A stretch of DNA of 47,488 nucleotides from Planctomycetota bacterium. Its GTDB lineage: Bacteria; Planctomycetota; PLA2. The position numbers and the translations under genes are program-made. The notes under the pieces were generated by a model. That model searched no databases. It had not been told where the DNA came from and saw only the letters and a list, made by a program, of their open reading frames with translations. This document shows positions 33,292 to 40,505 of this stretch, piece by piece; the stretch's first letter is position 1; each line of letters starts with the position of its first letter. Where the stretch lies: contig JAPUHK010000067.1 in NCBI GenBank assembly GCA_027297745.1, positions 1 through 47,488 of the forward strand, read 5' to 3'.

Positions 33292-33957
33292 TCACTCGAT
33301 CACGTATCCGTGGCCGCGTCGCGTCTCGATCACGTCCGCGTGCCCGTTTACGTGGAGCTTCTTCCTCAATTGATGAATGAGAACTTCGACGGCGTTCTCC
33401 GACGCGTGCCCTGCGCCGGCGTAGAGGTGGTCCAACAGCTCCAGCTTGGAAACAACGCGTCCCCGGCGGGACACGAGGTACTCGAGCACGCAGTACTCGT
33501 TGCGCGTGAGCTGGATCTCGCCCCCTTCGTGCTGCACCGCGCGCCGGCCCGTGTCGACGCGCAGGTGCCCGATCTCATGGATCGGGCTCTTCGTGCCGTA
33601 CTTGCGCCGGATCAAGGCCTGCAGCCGGGCCACGAGCTCTTCGAACGCGAAGGGCGTGGTCAGGTAGTCGTCGGCCCCGAGCTGCAACCCCTGGATGCGC
33701 TCGTCGACCTGGTCCCGCGCCGACAGGATCAGGACGTGGACCTGGCTGCCGTCGTCGCGCAGCCGGCGCAGCACCGTGAGCCCGTCGAGCTTGGGGAGCA
33801 TGAGGTCGAGGATGATCGCGTCGTACGTTCCATGGCGGGCGTACGCCAACCCCTCCTCGCCGTCGCCCACGACGTCGACGGCGAATCCCGAGCGGTGCAG
33901 CCCATGTCTCAAGGACCGCTGCAAGCGCTCGGAGTCTTCGACCACCAGGACCTTCAT
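33292..33957 (-). CDS. OmpR-family response regulator with Lys-to-Thr receiver change
   Basis: 221 aa. Receiver domain: acidic pair Glu7-Asp8, phosphorylation site Asp51 (LDLMLP), Ser79 (LILSARD). The invariant Lys before Pro-Phe is Thr101 here (DYLTTPF instead of DYLxKPF). C-terminal winged helix: ISLTRNEY-type segment (IQLTRNEYCVLEYLVSRRGRVVSK), then ENAVEVLIHQLRKKL and IETRRGHGYVIE. It would bind tandem direct repeats; TAAG-N7-TAAG sites flank the cluster. Cognate kinase is the next gene. Receiver function with Thr at the Lys position is uncertain; some receivers tolerate loss. Confidence 0.95.
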   Translation of the reverse strand: MKVLVVEDSERLQRSLRHGLHRSGFAVDVVGDGEEGLAYARHGTYDAIILDLMLPKLDGLTVLRRLRDDGSQVHVLILSARDQVDERIQGLQLGADDYLTTPFAFEELVARLQALIRRKYGTKSPIHEIGHLRVDTGRRAVQHEGGEIQLTRNEYCVLEYLVSRRGRVVSKLELLDHLYAGAGHASENAVEVLIHQLRKKLHVNGHADVIETRRGHGYVIE

Positions 33958-33976
33958 CGCTCAGCTCGAATGACGG

Positions 33977-34552
33977 CTAGTCGTCATCCTCCTCATCGTC
34001 ATCGTCATCGTCATCGTCATCATCGTCGTCGTCATTGTCGTCGTCATTGTCGTCGTCGTCATCCCCGTGCTCATCATCGTCATCCTCGATGTGACCTGAA
34101 GCGAACAGCTCGACCTTGCGCCGCTTGCCGTCCACCATCACGGTCACCTCGTAGGAATGCAGGGTGATCGACTCGGCCCGCACGATCGTGGCCCCTTTGA
34201 ACTTCTTTTGGAGGGCGCTCCGAACGGCAGCCGGGAGCTTGGAGGCGTCGATGCCCTCTTCCTCCTCGATCACCTCACCGGCAGCGGCGAACGTGATGGA
34301 GTGCTTGAGACCGTCCCGCTCGAACTCGACGTCGTAGACAGCTATGCCGGCAACGGTCACCCGCTCCACTTCCTTGATCGATGCGGCGTCGGTCACGCGC
34401 AGGACGGCTTCCTGCACGGCCTTGGGGGCGTCGGTCAACGCGATGCGCGCCTCCCGCTCGCTGTCAGCCTCGCCCTGCTCGGGCCAGGCCAACGCGGTCA
34501 CGGACACGGCCAGTGTCGGGATCAAGATGAGCAGCATGACTCGGAACTTCAC
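33977..34552 (-). CDS. PepSY-like periplasmic protein with poly-Asp tail (191 aa)
   Basis: Signal peptide (MKFRVMLLILIPTLAVSVTALA). Two PepSY-like units follow: one spans ALTDAPKAVQEAVLRVTDAA to GLKHSITFAAAGEV, the other LPAAVRSALQKKFKGATIVR to RKVELFASG. The last ~35 residues are almost all Asp with a few Asn and Glu, encoded by GAY triplet repeats (33980-34080). PepSY proteins near two-component systems are common and often act as regulators of peptidases or sensors; the acidic tail could bind cations. Stop is 19 nt before the regulator start, so PepSY, regulator and kinase form an operon. Promoter site B lies upstream. Confidence 0.8.
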   Translation of the reverse strand: MKFRVMLLILIPTLAVSVTALAWPEQGEADSEREARIALTDAPKAVQEAVLRVTDAASIKEVERVTVAGIAVYDVEFERDGLKHSITFAAAGEVIEEEEGIDASKLPAAVRSALQKKFKGATIVRAESITLHSYEVTVMVDGKRRKVELFASGHIEDDDDEHGDDDDDNDDDNDDDDDDDDDDDDDEEDDD

Positions 34553-34626
34553 GGCGACTCCCTTCTGCTTTGTGTGAACCGGACTCTTGGGTGTTGCGTT
34601 GACCCATCAAATTGTGAAACTTGAAT

Positions 34627-34641
34627 CTTAGGACTTCCTTA
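34627..34641 (-). promoter_or_regulatory. TAAG-N7-TAAG direct repeat, site B
   Basis: On the minus strand GTCCTAAG occurs twice with an 11-bp period; the TAAG cores are at 34641-34638 and 34630-34627. After the proximal TAAG come exactly 10 nt and then CACAAT (4/6 to TATAAT), as at site A. It lies 74 nt upstream of the PepSY start and would control the PepSY-regulator-kinase operon. Confidence 0.6.
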
Positions 34642-34965
34642 GGACCGCTGCACGGGCCCTTCCGCAGCCCGTCTCGAATCCGGGCATTCTGGGCCAGAAC
34701 ACGGGCTCGCAGCGGCCTGCATGCAGCATGCGTGCGCCTGCTGAGAGTCCGTTTACGAAACGCGGCCGGGCACACTTTTGTCCGCGCGGCGCGACGCTCG
34801 CTCTTCAGAGTCGTGGGGTTGCGGGCAGGACGCGGCCGCGTGCACGCTCTCGTATCTGGGGGTTCGTTTGTGAAGCGCGCACGTGCGTTCGCTCACTCCT
34901 TTGTTGGGCGCGTGTTGCGCGCGCGTCTCACGTTGAGCCGCGCTGCGCACATGCACGCCGCGCCC

Positions 34966-34980
34966 TAAGTGAACGTTAAG
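34966..34980 (+). promoter_or_regulatory. TAAG-N7-TAAG direct repeat, site C
   Basis: TAAG at 34966-34969 and 34977-34980, 11-bp period, in the plus orientation. Ten nt later begins TACCAAT, a -10-like box with one extra base. It lies 60 nt upstream of ATG 35041 of the triple-domain lipoprotein. Confidence 0.55.
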
Positions 34981-35040
34981 TTCCGCCCGCTACCAATACA
35001 CGCGGCAATGTTGACCGCTTCACCACAGAAAGGAGTTTCC

Positions 35041-37113
35041 ATGCGCTTTAGTCACTTTGCATCTCTGTGTCTTTGCGCGCTTGCACTGGCGCTCAGCGGG
35101 TGCAGCGGGTCGCCCACCGTCTTACAGGCAGGCGACCCCACCGAGCCCGTTTTCAGCGCGCAGCTCTTCAGCGCCTCTTCGGCCCAGGTGACGAATCCCT
35201 ACCTCCCGCTCGTACCGGGCGTGGTCCACACCTACCAGGTGAAGACTACGGCCGGCGACATCGAAATCATCGTCGTGGAGGTGCTCCCGACCACGCGCGT
35301 CGTGGCCGGCGTCGAATGCGCCATCGTGCGCGACCGCGTGTTCTGTGAAGACCTGCTGATCGAGGACACCTACGACTGGTACGCCCAGGATCAGAACGGC
35401 AACGTCTGGTACATGGGCGAGGAGGTCATCAACTACGAATACGACGACGACGGCAACGTGATCGCCACCGACAGCGCCGGCGCCTGGGAGGCCGGCCAGG
35501 ACGTCGCGGGAGTGGGCTCGAACGCCATCCCCGGCATCATCATGAAGACCTCCTTCGTGGTGGGCGATACCTACCAGCAGGAGTTCTACGAGGGCGAGGC
35601 CGAGGACCGGGGCGAGATTTTCGCCCTCGATGTTCCCGTGGCGCTCGCCGACGGGACCACCTACACCTGCCTTCAGACGCGCGACACGAACCCGCTCGAC
35701 CCCGGCGTGGTCGAGTTCAAGTACTTCGCGCCGGGCATCGGGGTGGTCCTCGAGGAGAAGGAGGACTTGAGCGAGCGCAGCGAGCTGCGCGGCAGGTTCA
35801 ACCTGAACCTCGACGAGAGCCTGCCGGACTTCAGCGCCGCCACGTTCTCGAACCCCACGCAGGTCACGGACAGCTTCCTCTCCTACCTCACGGAGACGGC
35901 GCGCACATTCGTGGACAGCGATGAAGACGCGCCGGAGACGATCGTCGTCGAGGTGCAGACCACGACGCGCATCGTGAACGGCGTCGAATCCCTGGTCGTG
36001 CGCGACAGCGTGTTCGTGGACGGTCTGTTCCTCGAGGACACGCTCGACTGGTACGCCCAGGACGACCTGGGCAACGTCTGGTACATGGGTGAGGAGGTCG
36101 TCAACTACGAATACGACGACGACGGGAACCTGATCGGCACCGACAACGGCGGGTCCTGGGAAGCGGGCGTAGACGGCGCCGAGCCCGGGATCGCCATGTG
36201 GGCCTCGCCGGTCGTCGGCCAGCCCTACCATCAGGAGTACTACGAGGACGAGGCCGAGGACATGGCCGTGGTCGTCGCGATGGGCGTCACGGTCGTGCTC
36301 GACGACGGCAGGGCCTTCAACAACTGCCGGCAGATCCTGGAGTGGACACCGCTCGAGCCGTACGCGCTCGAGTACAAGTTCTACGCACCGGGCGTCGGCG
36401 TCGTGTTGGAGGAGCCGCTGCACGGCGGCGCGCCCGTACAGGCGCTGGGGACCTTCGACACGAGCCTGAACAGCCTGCCGAACTTCAGCGCGGTGACGTT
36501 CTCCAACCCCACCCAGATCACGAACAGCTTCCTGGCCTACGCGCCGGGAGACATGTGGGTGTACGAAAAGACCACGGCCGACGGTGTCGAGCAGATCATC
36601 GTGGAGGTGTTGGTCGGGACGCGCATGGTGAACGGTGTCGAGTCCGTTGTCGTGCGTGACAGGAACTTCGAGGACGGTCTCCTCGTGGAAGACACGCAGG
36701 ACTGGTACGCCCAGGACGATCTGGGCAACGTCTGGTACATGGGCGAGGAGGTCATCAACTACGAGTTTGACGACGACGGCAACCCGCTCGGCAGCAACAA
36801 CGACGGCTCCTGGGAGGCCGGCGTGGACGGAGCCGAGCCGGGCATCGTGATGTGGGCCACGCCCATCCTCAGCCTGTCGTACCGGCAGGAGTTCTACGAG
36901 GACGAGGCCGAGGACCTGGCGCTCGTCATCGCCACCGGCGTCGAGGTCGAGTTGAAGGACGGCACGACCTTCCAGAGCTGCCTTCAGATCTTGGAGTGGA
37001 CGCCGGTCGATCCCTCCGGGCTCGAATACAAGTTCTACGCACCGGGCGTCGGCCTCGTGCTGGAGCAACCGCTACCCGACGGCGATCCCGCCGAACTCAT
37101 ATCAGCTCCCTAG
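35041..37113 (+). CDS. Lipoprotein with three tandem 'DWYAQDxxGNVWYMGEE' domains (690 aa)
   Basis: Lipoprotein signal with Cys21 (ALALSGC). Three repeats of ~220 residues follow, each with [FY]SNPTQ or VTNPYLPLVPG at its front, then DWYAQDxxGNVWYMGEE, GSWEAGxDGAEPGI, Y[HR]QE[FY]YEDEAED and EYKFYAPGVGxVLEE. The DWYAQD codons begin at 35374, 36046 and 36700, periods of 672 and 654 nt, and the DNA of repeats two and three is nearly identical in places, so this arose by internal duplication. The same domain occurs once in the lipoprotein at 31011. Start ATG 35041 has AAGGAG 6 nt upstream; the longer reading would precede the signal peptide. Function unknown; surface or periplasmic, probably regulated through site C. 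Confidence 0.85.
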   Translation: MRFSHFASLCLCALALALSGCSGSPTVLQAGDPTEPVFSAQLFSASSAQVTNPYLPLVPGVVHTYQVKTTAGDIEIIVVEVLPTTRVVAGVECAIVRDRVFCEDLLIEDTYDWYAQDQNGNVWYMGEEVINYEYDDDGNVIATDSAGAWEAGQDVAGVGSNAIPGIIMKTSFVVGDTYQQEFYEGEAEDRGEIFALDVPVALADGTTYTCLQTRDTNPLDPGVVEFKYFAPGIGVVLEEKEDLSERSELRGRFNLNLDESLPDFSAATFSNPTQVTDSFLSYLTETARTFVDSDEDAPETIVVEVQTTTRIVNGVESLVVRDSVFVDGLFLEDTLDWYAQDDLGNVWYMGEEVVNYEYDDDGNLIGTDNGGSWEAGVDGAEPGIAMWASPVVGQPYHQEYYEDEAEDMAVVVAMGVTVVLDDGRAFNNCRQILEWTPLEPYALEYKFYAPGVGVVLEEPLHGGAPVQALGTFDTSLNSLPNFSAVTFSNPTQITNSFLAYAPGDMWVYEKTTADGVEQIIVEVLVGTRMVNGVESVVVRDRNFEDGLLVEDTQDWYAQDDLGNVWYMGEEVINYEFDDDGNPLGSNNDGSWEAGVDGAEPGIVMWATPILSLSYRQEFYEDEAEDLALVIATGVEVELKDGTTFQSCLQILEWTPVDPSGLEYKFYAPGVGLVLEQPLPDGDPAELISAP

Positions 37114-37130
37114 GAGCGCGTCTCCGTACC

Positions 37131-37159
37131 GTGCCGCGTGGCGCGTATCCACGCGGCAC
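37131..37159 (+). terminator. Terminator hairpin 1 after the triple-domain lipoprotein
   Basis: GTGCCGCGTGG (37131-37141) pairs perfectly with CCACGCGGCAC (37149-37159) around a 7-nt loop, followed by CCCTTTCTT. A good intrinsic terminator 17 nt after the stop. Confidence 0.75.
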
Positions 37160-37168
37160 CCCTTTCTT

Positions 37169-37197
37169 GGCCACCCGCCTCAACCCGGCGGGTGGCC
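37169..37197 (+). terminator. Terminator-like hairpin 2
   Basis: GGCCACCCGCC (37169-37179) pairs perfectly with GGCGGGTGGCC (37187-37197) around a 7-nt loop, followed by GCTTCTC. It forms a tandem with the previous hairpin and isolates the upstream gene from the Bat-type operon. Confidence 0.6.
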
Positions 37198-37239
37198 GCT
37201 TCTCGAGGCCTCCGCCGGGCAAGGCAGGCAAGGGGGCCG

Positions 37240-37268
37240 TTTACCGCCCCGGGCCCTACCGCTATATT
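37240..37268 (+). promoter_or_regulatory. Candidate sigma70 promoter of the Bat-type operon
   Basis: TTTACC (37240-37245), 17-nt spacer, TATATT (37263-37268). The -10 box sits within the inverted repeat ACCGCT (37258-37263)/AGCGGT (37270-37275), a possible operator. The ATG of the first operon gene is 62 nt downstream. Confidence 0.5.
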
Positions 37269-37330
37269 CAGCGGTCCCGTGGCCCCTTCGCACGGGGAAC
37301 CGGCACCCGCACCGCAACGTCTTCCTTCTC

Positions 37331-39511
37331 ATGCGTCGCATCGAGGTCACCCTGCGCGCCCTCGCGCTCTTCATGGCCGTCGGGGCCGTGGCCGCCCCGG
37401 CCGCTGCTCAGGGGGACCGCGAAGGCCTCAGCCGCGAGCAGATGTGGCGGGCGCCCACCGCGGAGGACTGGCAAAGGCCCGTTCTCATCAAGTGGGAGCG
37501 CACGTGGAACGACGCCGTGGCCGTGTCGAAGGAAACGGGCAAGCCGATCCTCGTCTGCATCAACATGGACGGCGAGATCGCCAGCGAGCACTACGCGGGC
37601 GTGCGCTACCGCCAGGCCGAGATCGCCCCGCTCTACGAGCCGTATGTGTGTGTGATCGCGTCGGTCTACCGCCACAACCCGCGCGACTTCGACGACGAGG
37701 GTCGCCGCATCCCGTGTCCGCGCTTCGGGGACGTGACCTGCGCCGAGCACATCTGGATCGAGCCCATCATCTACGAGAAGTTCTGCGACGGGCAGCGCGT
37801 CGCTCCGCGCCACATCTGTGTGGATCTCGAGGGCAAGGAACTCTACGACGTCTACTACGTCAACGACACGGCCGGCGTGTTCGACGCCATCCGCGACCGG
37901 CGCAAGGAGCTGCCGGCGGGCCGCAACATCGTGCGCGGCGACCGGCCGGTCTTGGAGCGCGTCGCGAGCCGCGCGGTCGAGGACCGCCGGGCGGTGGAGA
38001 AGGCCTACCGCGAAGGCGATGCCGAGATGCGGCAGGCGTTGCTCGAGGCGGCCGTGAAGAACAACAGCGCGGAGCAGGTCGACCTCTTGCGGCTGGCGAT
38101 CTTCGGCCTGGACACCGATCTCGCGCGGACGGCGCGGCAAGCGCTGGCGCTAGCGCAGACGCCCGACGCCACGGAGCTCGTGTCGGACGCACTGCAGGTT
38201 CCTATGGATCAGGCCGAGCGAGACGCGCTCCTGGCGACGCTCAAACGGCTGGGCGCGGGCTCCGTGCGCGCGCAGTGGCTGGCCGGGGTGCATCAGGGGC
38301 TTGGCGGAGCCTCCGCGAGCGTGGACGTGAAGGCCTGGTCGCGGCAGCGGGGCTCGGGACCGGCGCCGGCGCGTGCGTTCGGCGGCGGCGCGCTGGCTGC
38401 TTCGTACGTCGAGAAGCAGGCGCGGGCCGCGTATGAGCGTCCCAAGGATCCCATGCCGCGCGTGGAGTTCGCGGAAGCGAGCCTCGCGTTGGCTCTGGCG
38501 GTTCCCCGCACCTATGCCATGAACCTGCGGCTCGGACGCATCGTGGCGCGCCAACTCTATGCGGATGCCGCCCGCGCCGCCGCACAAGCCGAAGCGCTTG
38601 GAGCGAAGGGCTGGCGGGTCAACGCGGTACGCGCTTTGGCGGCGTACTACGGGGACAAGCGCGAGGAAGGCTACAAGTTCGCCGATGCGGCCATGAAGGA
38701 CCTTCCGCCGGGCGACGAGGGTTGGGCCTCGATGGCAATCGTGACCATCTTCGCGGAATCGCGCTGGATGGCGATCCGCGCGGCCGTGCGCGAGCAGAAG
38801 CGCTGGCCGCCGAGCTACCTCAGCGATCTGCACTCGGCCTACACCGTGCTGATGCGCCATCCGCTGGGCACGGACGGCCAGGTCGTGTGGCACTACGAGC
38901 TTCTGGACTGGCTGGGTGCGCGCTTCCGCGCCAACCAGGTGCTGCGCGAAGGCCTGGAGCGCTTCCCCGAATCGGCCAAGCTGCACGAACGCTTCCGCGA
39001 CCGCCTGCTCAAGTGGCGCGGCGGGGACGGGCTCGAGGCGGCATACGCGAAGCTGCTGGAGCAGGAAGACTCCGCGCGTATCCTCTGGTTCGCCGGCGAG
39101 GCCTCGAACGCCGCCGCCCGCCTGCACCGGCGCCTGAAGCGCTACAAGAAGGCATTGAAGGCGTACGAACGGGCCATCGCGCATTACGAAGGCGCAATGC
39201 ACGCCGACGAAGGCCAACGCGTGCCTGCCGAGCTGGCCATCGCGTTGGCATGGGCCGGGCGCGCGCGTGTGGCCTACGAGCTCGGGAACGACCGCGCCGC
39301 GCTGCAGGACATGCTCGCGTGTCTTGCGCGTGATCCCGAGGCGGCGGGCACGCGGGACGACCTGGGGATCACGCCCGGCGAGACGGCCCAGATGCTGCTC
39401 GCCCGCCTGCGCGAGAAGAAACAGGACGGTGACGCGAAACAGCTCGAGGCGGCGCTGGCAAAGATCGATCCCGAGCTCTTGCGCCCGGACATCGGATTGA
39501 CGGGGCGCTAG
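37331..39511 (+). CDS. Secreted thioredoxin-fold-like and TPR protein (726 aa)
   Basis: Signal peptide (MRRIEVTLRALALFMAVGAV). Residues ~50-190 have a thioredoxin-fold look (WNDAVAVSKETGKPILVCIN, APLYEPYVCVIASVYRHN), but the CxxC position reads DGEIASEHYA, so it cannot be a redox dithiol. A HEAT/TPR-like helical region follows (VDLLRLAIFGLDTDLARTAR, LRLGRIVARQLYADAARAAA, RRLKRYKKALKAYERAIAHYE). It is the first gene of the Bat-type operon, ending 2 nt before MoxR's GTG. No Shine-Dalgarno is evident. Probable role: periplasmic scaffold or client sensor for the operon; inferred. Confidence 0.75.
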   Translation: MRRIEVTLRALALFMAVGAVAAPAAAQGDREGLSREQMWRAPTAEDWQRPVLIKWERTWNDAVAVSKETGKPILVCINMDGEIASEHYAGVRYRQAEIAPLYEPYVCVIASVYRHNPRDFDDEGRRIPCPRFGDVTCAEHIWIEPIIYEKFCDGQRVAPRHICVDLEGKELYDVYYVNDTAGVFDAIRDRRKELPAGRNIVRGDRPVLERVASRAVEDRRAVEKAYREGDAEMRQALLEAAVKNNSAEQVDLLRLAIFGLDTDLARTARQALALAQTPDATELVSDALQVPMDQAERDALLATLKRLGAGSVRAQWLAGVHQGLGGASASVDVKAWSRQRGSGPAPARAFGGGALAASYVEKQARAAYERPKDPMPRVEFAEASLALALAVPRTYAMNLRLGRIVARQLYADAARAAAQAEALGAKGWRVNAVRALAAYYGDKREEGYKFADAAMKDLPPGDEGWASMAIVTIFAESRWMAIRAAVREQKRWPPSYLSDLHSAYTVLMRHPLGTDGQVVWHYELLDWLGARFRANQVLREGLERFPESAKLHERFRDRLLKWRGGDGLEAAYAKLLEQEDSARILWFAGEASNAAARLHRRLKRYKKALKAYERAIAHYEGAMHADEGQRVPAELAIALAWAGRARVAYELGNDRAALQDMLACLARDPEAAGTRDDLGITPGETAQMLLARLREKKQDGDAKQLEAALAKIDPELLRPDIGLTGR

Positions 39512-39513
39512 GC

Positions 39514-40503
39514 GTGACCGACGTGCCGGCCGTCACCGCTCGCATCGAGCGGGAGAGCGCTTTTCTGCGGGATGTGCGCAGAGAGGTCGAGAGCGTGATC
39601 GTGGGCCAGCGGTCGCTTGTCGACGGGATGCTCATCGGCCTTCTCGCCGACGGGCACGTCCTGATCGAAGGGGTCCCCGGCCTCGCGAAGTCGATGGCGG
39701 TGCAGTCGCTGGCGGGCGCGATCGGCGGCTCGTTCCGGCGCATCCAGTTCACGCCGGACCTGCTGCCCTCCGACCTGGTCGGGACGCAGGTCTACGACCC
39801 GAAGACGGGCGAGTGGTCCGTGCACAAAGGGCCGGTCTTCGGCAACGTCGTGCTGGCCGACGAGATCAACCGTGCGCCGGCCAAGGTGCAGTCTGCGCTG
39901 CTGGAGGCGATGCAGGAGCGCCAGGTGACGCTAGCCGGCGAGACGCATGCGCTTCCCGCCCCGTTCATGGTGCTCGCGACGCAGAACCCGGTGGAGCAGG
40001 AGGGAACCTACCCGCTACCCGAGGCGCAAGTCGATCGCTTCATGCTCAAGCTCGTCGTCGGGTACCCGAGCAAGGACGAGGAGCGGACGATCGTCGAGCG
40101 CATGGCGAAGACCGGCCACGAGCTGACGGTGCGGCAGGTCGTGAAGCCCGAGCAGGTGTTCCGCGCGCGTGAGTTGATGGATCGAGTCTACGTCGATGAG
40201 AAAGTTCTTACCTACCTCGTCGAGCTGGCCTTCGCCACGCGCTCGCCGGGAAAGGCGGGGCTGCAAGAGCTCGAGCCGCTGATCCTCTACGGCATCTCGC
40301 CGCGCGGCACGATCATGCTCACGCAGGCAGCCCGGGCGCGCGCCTTCCTCGAAGGGCGCGGCTTCGTGACGCCGCACGACATCAAGTCGGTCGCCATGGA
40401 CGTGCTGCGGCACCGCGTGATCACGACCTACGAAGCCGAGGCGGAAGGGGTCACGTCCGAGCAGGTGATCCAGAAGGTACTGGATACGGTTCCGGTGCCT
40501 TAG
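39514..40503 (+). CDS. MoxR-family AAA+ ATPase (Bat operon)
   Basis: 329 aa. Walker A EGVPGLAKSM (note Ala-Lys-Ser), Walker B VVLADEINRAPAKVQSALLEA, ATQNPVEQEGTYPLPEAQVDRF and a C-terminal lid with YGISPRGTIMLTQAARARAF. These match the APE2220/MoxR-proper type of family that pairs with DUF58 and VWA proteins. It is encoded immediately before a DUF58 gene (2-nt gap), as in the aerotolerance (Bat) operons. ATP-driven chaperone or insertase for VWA partners is the family role. GTG 39514 start. Confidence 0.96.
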   Translation: MTDVPAVTARIERESAFLRDVRREVESVIVGQRSLVDGMLIGLLADGHVLIEGVPGLAKSMAVQSLAGAIGGSFRRIQFTPDLLPSDLVGTQVYDPKTGEWSVHKGPVFGNVVLADEINRAPAKVQSALLEAMQERQVTLAGETHALPAPFMVLATQNPVEQEGTYPLPEAQVDRFMLKLVVGYPSKDEERTIVERMAKTGHELTVRQVVKPEQVFRARELMDRVYVDEKVLTYLVELAFATRSPGKAGLQELEPLILYGISPRGTIMLTQAARARAFLEGRGFVTPHDIKSVAMDVLRHRVITTYEAEAEGVTSEQVIQKVLDTVPVP

Positions 40504-40505
40504 CC

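Larger units (their letters stand above)
34553..35040. other. 488-bp divergent regulatory gap without a gene
   Basis: Between the PepSY gene (minus) and the triple-domain lipoprotein gene (plus). It contains operator sites B and C and promoter-like boxes: CACAAT on the minus strand (34611-34616) and TACCAAT on the plus strand (34991-34997). The Shine-Dalgarno AAGGAG lies 6 nt before ATG 35041. The middle (34650-34960) has no coding potential that I can support and no obvious tRNA; open frames there look like chance. Confidence 0.6.

Noticed and set aside
34553-34960. Gene or integron attC-like site in the divergent gap (GTTAAG near 34975)
   Set aside because: The single core-like GTTAAGT has no matching partner arm and is explained by operator site C. 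No integrase or cassette is near.
35122-37068. Long minus-strand open frame (648 codons) opposite the triple-domain lipoprotein
   Set aside because: It is antisense to a gene with a signal peptide, strong Shine-Dalgarno and repeated domains. High-GC codon bias opens this frame, and its translation is low-complexity Val/Asp/His/Arg-rich.
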